From contig NC_134108.1 of assembly GCF_040939455.1 (NCBI RefSeq), forward strand, positions 83,620,001-83,684,000: 64,000 nucleotides of DNA. The letters are read 5' to 3'. Position numbers and translations under genes: made by a program. The stretch is from Microcebus murinus (Eukaryota > Chordata > Mammalia > Primates > Cheirogaleidae). Positions 37,661 to 50,385 of the stretch are shown here, piece after piece. The notes beneath the pieces are model-generated. The model was not told where the DNA came from. It worked only from the letters and a program-made list of their open reading frames with translations, and searched no databases. The stretch's first letter is position 1, and each line of letters opens with the position of its first letter.

Positions 37661-38689
37661 TACAAAGAGTTAGCTCCAGTGGTATTACTGCAATGTCAGA
37701 TTGACAAATCCAATCTCTTCTTATAATAAGATAGTTTAAGAGTACTTCTTCCATATTTCTCCAAAAATTCTTTAACAAATCTTTTATTTTCTTACAACCT
37801 TCACCAACTTTTGCCTTTTCACTTTGTTGTTAAAGGAGATATGTACTTCTTCTTTTTTTAAAACCTCATCTTTTCCAAAAACTCACTCTCCGTGTCCAAA
37901 TGACCCCAGAAGTCACTCGACTCTACCACACAGCAAACAAAAAGTCTTGGAGACCTTTTAAGTTTACTTTATTTCCACTACCATTGATTCAACATAGTGA
38001 AAACAAGAGGACAAGTGAGAATTTATGTTATCATTGTAATCATTTGTCACCTTTTGAAGCATCTGAAGAAGCATTTAGAGATGTCATGAAGAGATATTAC
38101 TTCTGAAAAGATGAAAGTGTTGCCAAAGAGCCCAATGGTGGATTTATAGCTTAATAAAGATGAAGATCATCCACTTCAAACACATTGAATTATATTTACC
38201 ACATGTGAGAGACTAGAATTGTTGACATATATTTAATTAAATCGATGAAAGGGACAGACATCATAAGTTAATTTAATAAGTATTCAAAATAATTTTAAAA
38301 TATTTGTTTTAAGGGTAGAGATGCTGACTTGTTATTCAAAGTTACTTCTTGTAATAAAATACACTTTCCTCTCATGTAATTTCAAAATATGTTCAGTCAA
38401 GTTTTGTAAATTGGGAGATGATAAATTTAGAGGTAAATCATAAAAGAGCAATATTTCACACATTAAGCTCCTATGTAGGACAGAGACTGAACTTAATGAA
38501 GCTGTAGCCACAATTAAAGGTGATCACATGGTGAATACAGAACTCTTGTGCTTAAGTTGAGTATGTATATGAGAACAAACAGTAATGAACCCAAAGTTAT
38601 CTCAATTTTAAGGACTAAAGAAATCTCAGTTGACCCTGAGTTCTGTTTCTCTTCTCAAAAACTTGACCAAAAAGTCTGTTATCAAAAAT
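37661..38689. other. Unassigned DNA
   Basis: The 68-residue plus frame at 37900-38106 has average-looking amino-acid use and a downstream AATAAA, but no recognisable domain and no splice or promoter support. I leave it as unsupported. Confidence 0.4.
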
Positions 38690-38805
38690 GACAATTCCCT
38701 TGAGTTGATTAATTCACATTGTATGTTTGTATCAAAACATCGCATGTACCCTGTAAAGATATACAAATATTATGTAACCCATAATAATTAAAGATTTAAA
38801 AAAAA
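38690..38805 (+). mobile_element. L1 3' terminus fragment
   Basis: 'ttgattaattcacattgtat', 'gtttgtatcaaaacatcgca', 'tgtaccctgtaaagatatac' and 'aaatattatgtaa' followed by A-rich tail match an L1MA/L1PB 3' end. Confidence 0.75.
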
Positions 38806-38809
38806 CAAA

Positions 38810-39685
38810 ATATAACAATTGTTGTCAATGATGTGGAGAAAAGAGAACCCTTACATTCTGTAAAGAGAACCCTTACATAGGAATATAAATTGATACAGCC
38901 ATTATGGAAAACATTAAGGATACTCTTCAAAAAATCCAGAATAGAAGTACCATATGATACAGCAATCACACTTCTGAGTTTGCATATCGAATTTCACATA
39001 GAAAGGAAATTAAATCAGTATCTCAAAGAGATATCTGCATCCTAATGTTCATTGCTGCATTATTCAAAATAACCAAGCTTTGGAAACAACTTAAGTATCC
39101 ATCAACAAATAAATGGAGAAAGAAATGTAGTACATATGCACGCGCGCACGCGCGCACACACACACACACACACAGGAATATTATTTAGCTTTAAAAATGA
39201 AGGAAATGCTGTCATTTGTAACAACATGGATGAACCTGGAGGACATCATGCTAAATGAAATAAGCCTGGCACAGGAAGACAAATATTTCATGATCTCACT
39301 TATATGTGAAATCTAAAACAGTTAAATTCATAAAAGCATATTAGAATAGCAGTTGCCAGGTTTGGGAGGTGGAGAAAATAGATAATGTTGGTCAAAGTAT
39401 TCAGTTATGCATGATAAATAATTTCTGGAGATCTAATTACATCATGGTGACTATAGTTGATAATATTCTATTGCATAGCTCAAATTTGTGAAGAGAGTTG
39501 AGCTTAATTGCTTAGGTGTTCTCATCACACACACACACATGGAATTATAACTATACGATGTGATGGATATGTGAATTAGCTTGATTGTGGTAATAATTTC
39601 ACATGGCATATATATATATATCAAAACATAATGTACATCTTAAATATATACAATTTTTGTCAGTACAGTTCAATAAAACTAGAGG
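38810..39685 (+). mobile_element. Old L1 ORF2 end and 3' UTR
   Basis: Ordered L1 landmarks: 'aatgatgtggagaaaagaga', 'accatatgatacagcaatca', 'gttcattgctgcattattca', 'aaagcctggcacaggaagac'-like phrase (39265), 'tatatgtgaaatctaaaac', 'gttgataatattctattgca', 'ggatatgtgaattagcttga', then the terminal 'aaatatatacaatttttg'. Contains a short direct repeat of 'agagaacccttacat' (38844-38878) and the 39130-39174 purine-pyrimidine tract. Confidence 0.9.
39130..39174. repeat. 45-base alternating purine-pyrimidine tract (CG/CA/TA)
   Basis: Strict purine-pyrimidine alternation through CGCGCG and CACACA blocks, a composition that favours Z-DNA. It lies inside the old L1 3' end and retains several CpGs. Confidence 0.93.
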
Positions 39686-39920
39686 GAAAACTTTGAATAA
39701 ATGCATTCTGAAACTTAATAAAACTTCACAATATTGTTTTTTTCTTTAGCATTTATACACTCCTCTATTATATAAATTAAAACATGGAGACTACTAATAA
39801 TTTAGTCTTCATTCTGTTTTTCATGTTTTCATTCCCAAGCATTATTTTCCATGCTCATATGATGTAAAAGATGACCAAAAGAGTTGGAAGTGGATCTCTG
39901 GCTCTACTTATGCACCTGAA

Positions 39921-39921
39921 T

Positions 39922-39979
<58 letters not shown>

Positions 39980-40033
39980 GATAGATAGATAGACATAGAT
40001 AGATATAGATAGATATAGATATAGATATATATC
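39921..40033. repeat. (TAGA)n / (GATA)n microsatellite
   Basis: About 14 TAGA units to 39979, then imperfect GATA and GATATA units. Confidence 0.98.
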
Positions 40034-40524
40034 TTTTCTGGATATAGTTACTTCAGTGACAGGCAGATTCCCCAGTCTTTATATAAGAAACAAATAGACA
40101 AAGAAATCTTTCTCTTAAAATTTTGTGTTTCTCATATTCTAAGTTTTCCCATAAACCCAGTTATTCAAGGTAGAAAAATTAAGAATATTTTTCTTTGATA
40201 TTGTTTTTCACTATCTACATTCACTAACCTTTTGATCTTAGTGTATTTTGGATACAGATAATTCTTAATATCTGCACTACGATATTTATGTGTTGTCTTT
40301 ACTACTTTGATGCTTTTCCACTTTATTCTATTTATCTCACAGATGAAAAACTATGATACAAATTAAAATGTTACCATATTTCTTCTCTTTGAAAGCAACT
40401 AGGGCTTATTATAGATATAGATGTATTCAGAAATATTAACAGATATGTGTATATACATGGGTTAGTTCTCTCATATATACATATATGTTAACTAACAATA
40501 ATATATACATATGAACCTACAAGG
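40034..40524. other. Unassigned AT-rich DNA
   Basis: No feature recognised. Confidence 0.4.
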
Positions 40525-40525
40525 T

Positions 40526-40581
<56 letters not shown>
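40525..40581. repeat. Compound (AT)n-(AG)n microsatellite
   Basis: Eight AT units followed by about twenty AG units with one AA interruption. Confidence 0.97.
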
Positions 40582-40624
40582 TTGTATTTTTTTCTTGCTA
40601 GGTCAGTAGAGATAGCCTAGAACC

Positions 40625-41800
40625 AACTATACCTCAGTAGCCAAGGGCATATCTGGATTCTGTATCTTGATTCCTAAAACTGATCTCCAATAAAAGAAAC
40701 CAGATATCCTTAGAAAAATAGCTGATTTGGGGAGTGGGGCAAAAAATACATGAAATAAGCCTAGAGCGTCTTATAGTGCCAGGAAGTAAGGAAGTGCTTG
40801 ATACAACAACAACAAAAAAATAACAACAAAATCTGCAATGATCAGGATAAGTCAAAGGGTCACAATGGCCAAATCAAAGAAATTCCTATAGCGAAAGCTG
40901 GGAAATTTTGAGAAACAAAATTAATAAAAGTATGAAATAAATATAGATGTGTCAAATAAATATAAATATATTGATATAAATGATTGAATAATACATCGAT
41001 AGGTAATATAGTTTTGTGCATATGCAGAAGACTCTAAATTATTTATGTAGCTATTCCGCTTTCAAAGTTGTGGGGTATAACTCTCCAATGCTTAAGGAGA
41101 GTTATGCTTAAATGCTTAAATAATTTAGCATTTACTCACATAGTAAACCACTATGTGAGTAAATGCTAAATTTAGGAGGAAACTCCTAAGATTTTCCTCC
41201 TCCATAGAGGAAACTCACATAGTGGTTTCCTTCCAAAGAAGAAATTGTGTAAAGGGGGAAAAAATTTAGAGTGGATCAACCTGAAAAAAAAATTATGTCA
41301 ATCAGGTAATTAGTATGAACATAAACAGTGGAAAGTCACATTGATTGTATATACCATTGATACAATGACAATGGTACTTGCCTCTGTGGCCTTCCTCCCT
41401 GAAACCTATAATCCTAATCTAATTAGAAGGAAAACATCAATCAAATTCCTTGTATGATTCATTTTATAAAACACCTCACAAGTACACACAAAACTCTCAA
41501 GATCATATAAAACAAGAAAAGTCTGGGAAAATGCCACAGCCAAGTAGAGGTATGACAAGGAAATGTAATATTTAGATGGGTTCCTGAAACAGAAAAATAA
41601 TTAGGTAAAAATTAAGGAAATCTGGATAAGGCATGTGCTTTAGTTAAAAATGTGTCAATCTGTGTTCATTATTTGTGACAAATGTACTATGCTAATGTAA
41701 AATGATGAAAATGATATATACTGGGACCCTCCATACTATTTTGTGATTTCTCTATAAATCTGTTACTATTCAAATATAAAAACTTCATTAAAAGAAAAAA
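40625..41800 (+). mobile_element. L1ME-type 3' UTR
   Basis: Same kind of 3' UTR as at about 6800-8066: 'gtgccaggaagtaaggaagtg', 'aaatgccacagccaagtaga', 'gggttcctgaaacagaaaaa', 'ttgtgacaaatgtactatgc', and the terminal 'tgtgatttctctataaatctg' and 'aaatataaaaacttcatt'. The hairpin cluster at 41122-41228 interrupts it. Confidence 0.75.
41122..41172. repeat. Perfect 23-bp inverted repeat (hairpin) with 5-base loop
   Basis: Arm 41122-41144 (starting 'aatttagcatttactcac') is an exact reverse complement of 41150-41172; loop aaacc at 41145-41149. A further partial copy in the first orientation lies at 41213-41228 (reverse complement of 41145-41160, 16 of 16). A 9-base inverted pair, aggaggaaa / tttcctcct, lies between at 41174-41182 and 41193-41201. 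Confidence 0.97.
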
Positions 41801-42084
41801 AACAATTATTAGGTAGTTCTGATTATAAATGAAGAATGCTTGCTTGAAGTAAACAAAAATAATAAAAAGATAAAAAAGATATTCAGAAACTTTATCTTTA
41901 GCAGTAAAAGATCTGCAAACTAAAAAAAAATAATACCCATAAAATGTGGTTAAAAATGGATTTAAATGGAGAGAGGGCTGTTACAATGCCATATCAATTT
42001 CCTAGATTTCTAGGAGGTTTTATTCTGAAAGTGTGATCTAGATGAAAACATAACTCAATGATCTTTGATAGGAGTAGCAAGAGC
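41801..42084. other. Unassigned A-rich DNA
   Basis: No feature recognised. Confidence 0.4.
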
Positions 42085-42500
42085 AAGAGGTAGGGGCATG
42101 AGTGACAAGAGAAGGGAGAGCATAATCAAAAATCTTTGAACAAACCCAGACGCAGATGTACTAACTTGGTGAATTCTAACAAATATTTAAAGAATAAATA
42201 ATACCAATTTTTCAAATATTATTTCAAAATATTACTCAGTGGCATTTATCCCACAAACGCAAGATTGATAAATCATCTAAATATCAATTAACATAGTATA
42301 TCAAATTAATAAAGCACAAAATACACAATGTCATCTAAACACATCAAAAACATTTTGCAAAACCTAACGTTCCTAATAAAACCCTCAACAAGCAAAGAAA
42401 TAAAAAAGAAATTTCTCAAATTGATATAGAACATCCAAACAAAAAACCTATGTCTATTATTATACTTAATAATAAAAAACTAAATGCTTCTAAAATCAGG
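42085..42500 (+). mobile_element. Old L1 ORF2 fragment (later part of the reverse transcriptase)
   Basis: 'tggtgaattctaacaaatat', 'agtggcatttatcccacaaa', 'cgcaagattgat', 'aacccacaacaagc'-like and 'aataaaaaactaaatgcttc' match ORF2 from the finger region past motif A. Confidence 0.7.
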
Positions 42501-42845
42501 AACAATTGATAAAACTATCCAGACTAACCAAAAAAAAAAAAAAAAAAAAGAGTGAAGGCACAACTTATGAATATTAGGAATGAAACAGGGAATTAAATGG
42601 ATAAGTGACTAAAAGTTCTATCCAAACAAAAGAGATAACTGAGGTGAAATTGATAATTCCTGAAAAACAGCCAAAATTATTCAAGAAAAAATAGACAACC
42701 TAAATAATCTGTTAAAAGAATTGGACTTTGTATTTAATTACCTTTCGTATACCCCCCAAATCTCCAAGCTTTCATGGTTTTATTGGCAAATTCTACCAGA
42801 CACTCAAGAAAAATATAACAGCAATTCTACATAATTCTTAATATA
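42501..42845 (+). mobile_element. Old L1 ORF2 fragment (earlier part), out of order
   Basis: 'ttgataaaactatccagact', 'aacc' plus a 20-A run (42530-42549), 'gagtgaaggcacaacttatg', 'aatgaaacaggga', then 'cccccaaatctccaagcttt', 'catggttttattggcaaatt' and 'ctaccagacactcaa'. In L1 order this precedes the fragment at 42085-42500. The two are therefore separate insertions or a rearrangement. Confidence 0.7.
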
Positions 42846-42862
42846 TATATATATATATATAT
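42840..42862. repeat. (TA)n microsatellite
   Basis: Eleven TA units. Confidence 0.95.
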
Positions 42863-45800
42863 TGCATATACACACAAGTTTATGTTTAGAGTTTTACTCT
42901 GTCAGGCAGTGGAAAAGGGTCATAAGTTTACTAATCACATGACACTTCTGAGCACCAACTCACCACAAACTTCTGGCCAAGATATTTTATGTTCCCTAAA
43001 ATTATCAATACCTCTAGAATTTAATAATCACTGAGATATTGGATATTTAACTTTTTCTGCTTTACATTCACCTCAGAACCAGATGATAGGTGATAAAGAC
43101 TATAAAGAAGTTTCAAATACATTATGTGTAGTGTTGAAACAGAGACCTTCATCAAGGGTACACACTTCACTTCATTCAAGGGGCTTTATGTCTATGACAC
43201 AGACCTGGGTGAGAGGCTAGGACTGTCTATGGGAGGACTTAAGTTAGATTTCTCTTCCAAAGGTATAAATAGTTTTTACTTTTCTCAGTTTACACAAATT
43301 CTGTGATACCTGAGTAAGTGGGTTGCCTGTTGATTTCTTTCCTAAGACTTCCATTATTGATTAACCATATCCAAAGTTTACGACATATATACCAATTGCT
43401 GAATTCTGATTATCATGCTTACTCTATATCTTGTTATGATAAGTTTATACACATTTGCACTAATTAGTTCAAAGCGAGTAGACACCAGTGTCTTAATCTC
43501 TTTCCAGGCTATCAGAGACTTCCTGAAAACAACATTTCTCTCCTACATTCCCAGCTTGAAGAGAAAGCAGAAAATACAAAAGAACTTTTATTTGTTTGAG
43601 GATTTTGATATGTCTCTACTAATTCATTCTTCATGGTATGAAGAAGAGAATTTTGGGGGATCCCATGAGAGTGTTGCTTAGGATAGATCTAATTCACAAT
43701 TCTAGTTGTTTAAAGCTGAATCACCAAATCCTTTATCAATTTGTCTATGGTAGCAGATATATTGTCTCCAGAGAATTAATCTTAGTAAGTACAAGTTCTC
43801 AAGTAATTAGAGGATATGATTTATTCTTCTCTCCCTGAAAGCCATGTACTTCTAATCTTTTTCCTCCAAATTATGAATTTCAATTTCACCGTGTTTTATC
43901 ACATCTTAATGCAATAAACAATTCCAAGTATCCTACATATTTCTGTTTTTTGCTGTCTGCCTTCCATGATCAATTTTTAAATTAGTGTCTCCATTTCATT
44001 AGAAAGAAATAGAAACAAGTTGTGGATAACAAAATAACATTAATAATTTAAAAATAAATAAAGGGTTATTAAGAAATTCACAAAATTGAAGGAAGATCTG
44101 AATATCATTAATTTAGGCGAAAACAGAATTAGAATAACTTCTGGATTTTCATAGTCAGGAAATAGCTATTTAGGGGTATCATCTGGTACACGTGTTGTCC
44201 TTGGCTTTTCACTGACTTCCTTTGAGATACCTATATCACTTATTGCCACTTGTATTAATGTATTGATTATGTAGGATAATTAGAAAACAGAATGGTTGCA
44301 TTTGGTAAGCTGGGTATTATAGATAATTCTAGGTCCATTCTGGAGTAATTTTCTTCTCCGCATTTCTGTATTTCAAATATAGGCATAGAGAAATGTATCT
44401 GCCACATTCCCTATGCCAGTCTAGAAGCCAAGCTCAGTCTATTTCTCTAGGCATAACCCTCTGCCAGTGCTGCTTTCTTCTCCCCATACCCCAGTAGACT
44501 TTTCAGGGCAATGGATCTCCATTGATAGCCATGGTTCTGGTATGCTCATGTAAACAAGCTCAGGTTTTTAACAGTTTCCTTTATGGTAACCCTACATTCA
44601 TGATTTGTTAACAATTTAACCTAAGTCTAAATTCTTAAAAAATTTCTTTTGCCAGCTCTTCCAATCCTTGTAGGGCTCTTGTTCCCTCTCATGTCACCAG
44701 TTATTATATATATTTCCCCTTACCTAAGTGTGCTTTAAATTTAGTAGAACTTCCTTTTTACTCTATAAGATGAAAATTAATTCCCATTAAAGTAAATGAT
44801 GTGATCTTATTATCTAATTTATTTGTTTCAACTAAATAAAATAATTTTTGTGATGTTCTATAACCATTCTAAATCAGTTTAGCTACTTAGCTCATATTTC
44901 TATTAATATCTCTGTTTTTGAGTCATATTTCATTATATATCAGAACTCAAGATGGAAAGTAGAGCTTAGGTATCTTCTTCACCTGTCAGAAATTCAGATA
45001 TCTGAGGATTTCTCATAATTCCTGGAACTCAATTTAGAAGAGCAAGGTTCATACCCCTTCTCAGTGGCACTCCATTACCACATCTTCTAATATTATTCCT
45101 CCATGCCCCAGGGAGTTTTAGAATAAACTTTTTTGCAAGGTTTCTTAAAGATATACTCAATATGCCAGTGTACTCAAGATCTTATCTTTTTTTATGATTT
45201 TTATTTCTAGTTGATGTGGGCAGAGTTGTGTAGGCATTAGCAGTGCTGCCCTCACTACCTGTTCATTGGACAGTAGTGCTACCCCAAGAAAAGAATGATT
45301 AAAATCTTGATTTTTGAAGGAAAAACAACAATAATAGGATACTGTTATTCTCTACTACTATAATAGCCAAGAATTTTATCCTGAAGCTGTGGATATCATG
45401 GGGTAGTATTAATTATGAGAATATAAAACATATCAAGGTACACATTTGACATCTATAAAAAACTGTTATGCAATTTGCACAGTTCTCATTTCAGGTTATG
45501 AATTTTCAAATACATTTTCTGTGGTTTTAGCATTTGGCACTTTCATTTAAATAATCTTTCTACATAGTATACCTAGAAACATGAGCTAAGTAGATACATT
45601 CAATGTAAGTCTCTCATGCTAAAATTGGTCAAAAAAGACAAGCAGCACCTTTAAAAAACACTGTGTTTAAAGAAACAAATAGATGTTGGTGCACCCTATA
45701 ATTCTGAAACATTGAAAACATTTTATACAGATCTCTAACATTAAATACTCAATAGATAGCATCCTCTCTCCCTCCAAGTTTTCAAATAAAGAAATAAGAT

Positions 45801-48309
45801 AATTTACTCTACATAATCTCACATTTCTTGCAAAAATCAGAATGCCTATTGTACACCTTTGTAAATATTTTCATTTTTCTATATATTTTATAAAACTTTC
45901 TAATTAAAATACTTTTTATAATGGTAAAAAAATTATTTGAAAATTTGGAAACAAAATGGAAGCTTTATTACTGATATAAGGTATATTGGAGAATTTGGCA
46001 TAGATGTGAAAACCAAATTGGCCTGCTAACCATCTGCTCTCCTGGATAGACTAGGGGGCATGATTGAGTCAGCAAAGTAGGTGATCTTTTCTAGGCCACT
46101 GCCTTAATAGGCCAAAATTTTCTTCATGCTCAAAATTTACAAAAATTTAGTATTCTTGTATCAGGATTCATAATAAAATGCTACAGCCATCATTAGGTAA
46201 CTTGCTCCAAATTTGTGAGTAAAATAAATGTTTGGTCAGAATCCAAACATTGGAGAGAATCTCTCCACTTTGAGAGGGGAAGAAGTAGAATGGTGACTTT
46301 TTAATGTGTTGACTTGAAAGTTGGGCTATATTTCTCAGAATTTACTTCTGATTATGCATCTAGTAACTGTGGGACACAAGAGAGAGTCTAGGGAGATTTG
46401 GAGGGTGAGAGCAAGTAGCAGCCATTTTGCAATTTATATACATAATTGTTAACCTGATGATTTATCCCTGGCTGAAAGAAGTGGCTGATTCTACACCTGC
46501 TCTACTTTGCCCTAAATCTGTGCTCAGCTACTCTGGCTACCAGGACCGTCTTAGTTCTGTGACTAAGGGGCTTGGCTACTGCAGAATACACTAGCTACTA
46601 AGGTCACAAATGACAGAAATTGACACGTTTTAGTCCTTCTTTGTAGGGTTCCAGCCTATGCATATGGATGGCATCCATCTTGTCCTTGATCTACCATTTT
46701 ATATTCATTTATCCCTCCTGACTACCTGCCCTAAGAATTTCAAGATCCAGCAAGAGACACAGAGACAAGATCCTTCCAGCAATGGTTTTATAAGCACTCA
46801 CAGTTTCTTAAGGCCAACTACCTTGTAGGGAATTTCCTTAAGGATTTTTGTTTTCTAACATTCTCAGATTTTTTGTTCTCCCAATTTATTGCATTAAACC
46901 TTGAACAGATGTTCAACCAGGAATATAACTATGGTTCCTGGGTAGAGAAACAGCAGTCTACCAGTTTCCCACCTTCTTAAGTGTGTTCACACTTACAGAC
47001 AGTTTTTCCTTTGTGAATATTCATAGGATTCTTTTTGAACAGTGAGAGTTTTCTCCTCATAGATCTAGCAATGAAATAGATATATCTAATGCAAGGACAT
47101 ATTGAACTCAAACATAAAAGTTCACTCTTTATTTTTATCTGCTCTCCAAATGATGTTGATCCGCATTGTCAGACATGACCAATCACATAACCTATACACA
47201 ATAAAATCAAATATAACCATAAATATACTCTAATAATGAAATGTTAAAGCCATGTCAAAAATAAAATACCAGCAGCATAGAAAGGCCCCACATTTTCTTA
47301 CCACATCCCATTATCAAATCACTAGGGAGCATTTAAAATACCCAAATTAAATGCCTTTCCAGATCAAACCCTGGAGACTGAAGGAGTTAAAATAAAAAAT
47401 CAAAATCAAAGTATTGTGATCTTTTGAGTTAAAATTCCAAAGGAATTTAAAATAAACTTAAAAACAATTGCTCATTCTTAACCTCAGGAATTTCTATTTC
47501 AGTGTGAAGTTGAAATTTCTTCAGTATTATTCCATCAGTGCATGAATATGTATTCTTCAGGACCTCATAGGTGAATTAGTTTAATGCTGTATCTATGATG
47601 TACCTCATTTCAAGTATTACAGGTTACTAGGAAACACAATAGTGTTCCCAAGTTGTCTCTTCACTTGTTGTTCTTAGAGATCAAGTCAATTCCTAGTCTC
47701 TTAGAAGTTGTTCCAATTTCGTTTATTTTCCTATTATACAATGTTATATATTGCCCAAGATGAATACAGAGATTTAATATCTGAGGATAGAAGGATCAAG
47801 GAAGAGCTTAGTTTTCCTCTTGACATAAAGCCAGTCAAATTAGTCATTGTCCACACTCCATGTTCTGAGAAAGTAATTTCAGTTGGGGGAAATATCTCAG
47901 TAGAACTTAATTTTGGCTCTATGCATTAATCATATGTGGGAAACATCCTTTCATGTAGGGTATCTTCTTTCTTAGAGAATAGAATTTGAAATATTGTTGC
48001 ATTCTTCAATAGCAAAGGTTTTTCTAAAGGTGCCATTGTCATTTGCCGGGTCTAATTGAGATTTTTTTTTTCCTTTCATTTCCTAACCTCTTAATTTCCA
48101 TTTCCATTATGTACCATTATGTTCCATTCAGGAGGAAGGAAAAAGTAAGAGAATAGATTCTATTTCTCGTTTGTCAAATGTTTGTCTACTGGTTACTTCC
48201 ATCTCCTTGGGGATGTGTATTGCTAGACACTAAGAGGATCCCACGGCATTTTCTTACTTCAAGCAAAGCTTGGTTAGGGGGAAAAGATAGAAAACATAGA
48301 CATGAGATG
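42863..48309. other. Longest stretch with no confident annotation
   Basis: No gene, RNA or named repeat that I can support over 5.4 kb. Frames of 60-88 residues at 43124-43681 sit in sequence that is less AT-biased than average but have no recognisable domain. The stretch 46250-46620 ('gttgggctatatttctcaga', 'agcagccattttgca', 'ctcagctactctggctacca') reads like an old interspersed repeat whose family I cannot name. Confidence 0.4.
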
Positions 48310-48318
48310 ATGCACTGT

Positions 48319-48676
<358 letters not shown>

Positions 48677-48690
48677 ATGCACTGTAGTTT

Positions 48691-49029
48691 GTATCCTAGT
48701 TATGTCAGTTGAATCTTATGTAAAGTTATCTGCTACCTTGCTATCATAGAACGTTAGGGATATTTTACATATGTATGTATATATACCTTTCCATGTACAA
48801 TGTTTATGTGTTAATAGAGTTGAGATGTGTATCTCAACTGTGCACCAAAAGAAGTCTCCAAGATGCAACAAAAATATAGAATATACTTCTTTGAAATATA
48901 TTTATTTTCATTTAATTTAGCAAAAAATAAAACTAAAATGCTTGATTTCATATATCATTGAATAAACAAATTAAAAATTAAATATTCTCCTAATTAAATA
49001 ATTCACATATCCCATACATTTTTTTCTTG
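48691..49029. other. Unassigned AT-rich DNA
   Basis: No feature recognised. Confidence 0.4.
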
Positions 49030-49195
49030 CAACAATCTAATGAGAAAACTACATTTATTTGCCTAATATTATGCATGGAGGAGCATAGCCTTGATGAAGT
49101 TAAGTAAGTTATCCAAGGTCACATAGCCAGGAAGGGCTAGAACCAGGATTTAATAGCCAGAAGTCTGTCTCCAGAGTGTGACTCTTGAACAAATA
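49030..49195 (-). repeat. MIR SINE fragment
   Basis: 'gttaagtaagttatccaagg', 'tcacatagccaggaagg', 'ctagaaccaggattta' and 'gtctgtctccagagtgtgac' are the reverse MIR core and tRNA-proximal part. Confidence 0.85.
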
Positions 49196-49880
49196 TGCTA
49201 CACAGCCTCATGAATAAAATGCCTCCTTGAGAAAAGATAAATTGGACATTTAGTTTCAGTAAGGATTATGACTCATGTGTATATGAAAACTCCAAGTTGT
49301 GACACATCTTGAGACAGACCCTAGCATTGGTTCTGAGAAATTACTTGTATATTCTATACCTATACCTCTGTGTTGATTAAGGAAAACATGTATTTTATCA
49401 ACATTTTCAGAATGGCATTGTTTTAAAAACTCTGTTGCAAATTGTCAGGCCGAAAATCAATGATGTATTAAAACTGTTAATGTAGGCAATGCTATAAGCT
49501 CTTTAGAAAGTACTGACACTATTGTTAGTAGATAAATTATGCAAGCTTGGCCATGTACATCTGTTGATTTGCCAGATAGCTAATTAAAATGTTAAAGCCA
49601 TTATGCTGTTTAAAGGCACACTCTGTGATTTCATAAAATGTCATTTATCTAGTTTAAACCATACTTGTTTTGATCTACCACACAAAAATCACTAAAGGCA
49701 CAGATTTTGCATATAAATGCATCTCTAAAGAAGATGTGATTTTCTTTCAGTCTTAGTTTTAATGGAATATTATCTGTTTTGACTGGCATTGTGGTGGACA
49801 AAAAAAAATGACATGCTTGATACATTGATTTTAATTCTTTACTAAGAACACTTATGGGCTCATACAGTAGTAACATTCAT
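49196..49880. other. Unassigned AT-rich DNA
   Basis: No feature recognised; the 75-residue minus frame at 49649-49876 is unsupported. Confidence 0.4.
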
Positions 49881-50075
49881 CAGGTGTCGGGTAGGTGGGG
49901 GGCGGAGGAGGGAGTGGGTATATTCACACCTAATGGGTGCAGTGAGCACCAAACCATCTGGGGGATGGACACGCTTGCAGCTCTGACTTGGGTGGGGCAA
50001 AGACAATGTATGTAACCCAAACATTTGTACCCCCATAATATACTGAAATAAAAAAGAATAATAAAAAATTTAAAA
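49881..50075 (+). mobile_element. Short lemur-type L1 3' UTR insertion
   Basis: G-rich tract (49889-49918), 'accatctgggggatggacac', 'gcttgcagctctgacttggg', 'cccaaacatttgtaccccca', 'taatatactgaaataaaa' and an A-rich tail. Heavily 5' truncated, no ORF2. The minus frame at 49880-50119 is antisense to it. No clear target duplication seen. Confidence 0.92.
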
Positions 50076-50139
50076 ATTGTTGTGTCTATATTTGCAATGA
50101 TGTCCAATATGATGTCCAATTCTCATAATTATACTATGA

Positions 50140-50385
50140 TCTAATATTTATCGACTTTCAGTATGTATCAGGCAATTTTAATTTCTTAATACATATTATA
50201 TTATTTAACACTCAAAACAACTTTTTGGAATATGTACTTCATATCTTCATTTTGCAAATGAGACAAAAGTGGTCAATTATCACACTGCAAGTAAGTGGAA
50301 GATCCAAGATAGCTAACCCAGACAGCCTGGATCCACAGCCTATGCCCTTAACTGTTGCCTTATACTGCCTCTCAGTTTTAACCAC
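50140..50385 (-). repeat. MIR SINE
   Basis: 'aatatttatcgactttcagta', 'tgtatcaggca', 'cattttgcaaatgagacaaa', 'cactgcaagtaagtgg', 'aacccagacagcctgg' and 'atccacagcctatgccctta' follow reverse MIR order. Confidence 0.85.

Noticed and set aside
37900..38106. 68-residue frame with balanced composition, AATAAA downstream
   Set aside because: No domain, no promoter or splice sites, and AATAAA is common in AT-rich DNA; kept only as an unassigned stretch.
39921..40033. Regular short repeats resembling an array
   Set aside because: A 4-base TAGA microsatellite without spacers, not a CRISPR array.
43124..43838. Three consecutive frames of 60-88 residues
   Set aside because: Different frames, no shared homology and no exon-like boundaries; insufficient to call a gene.
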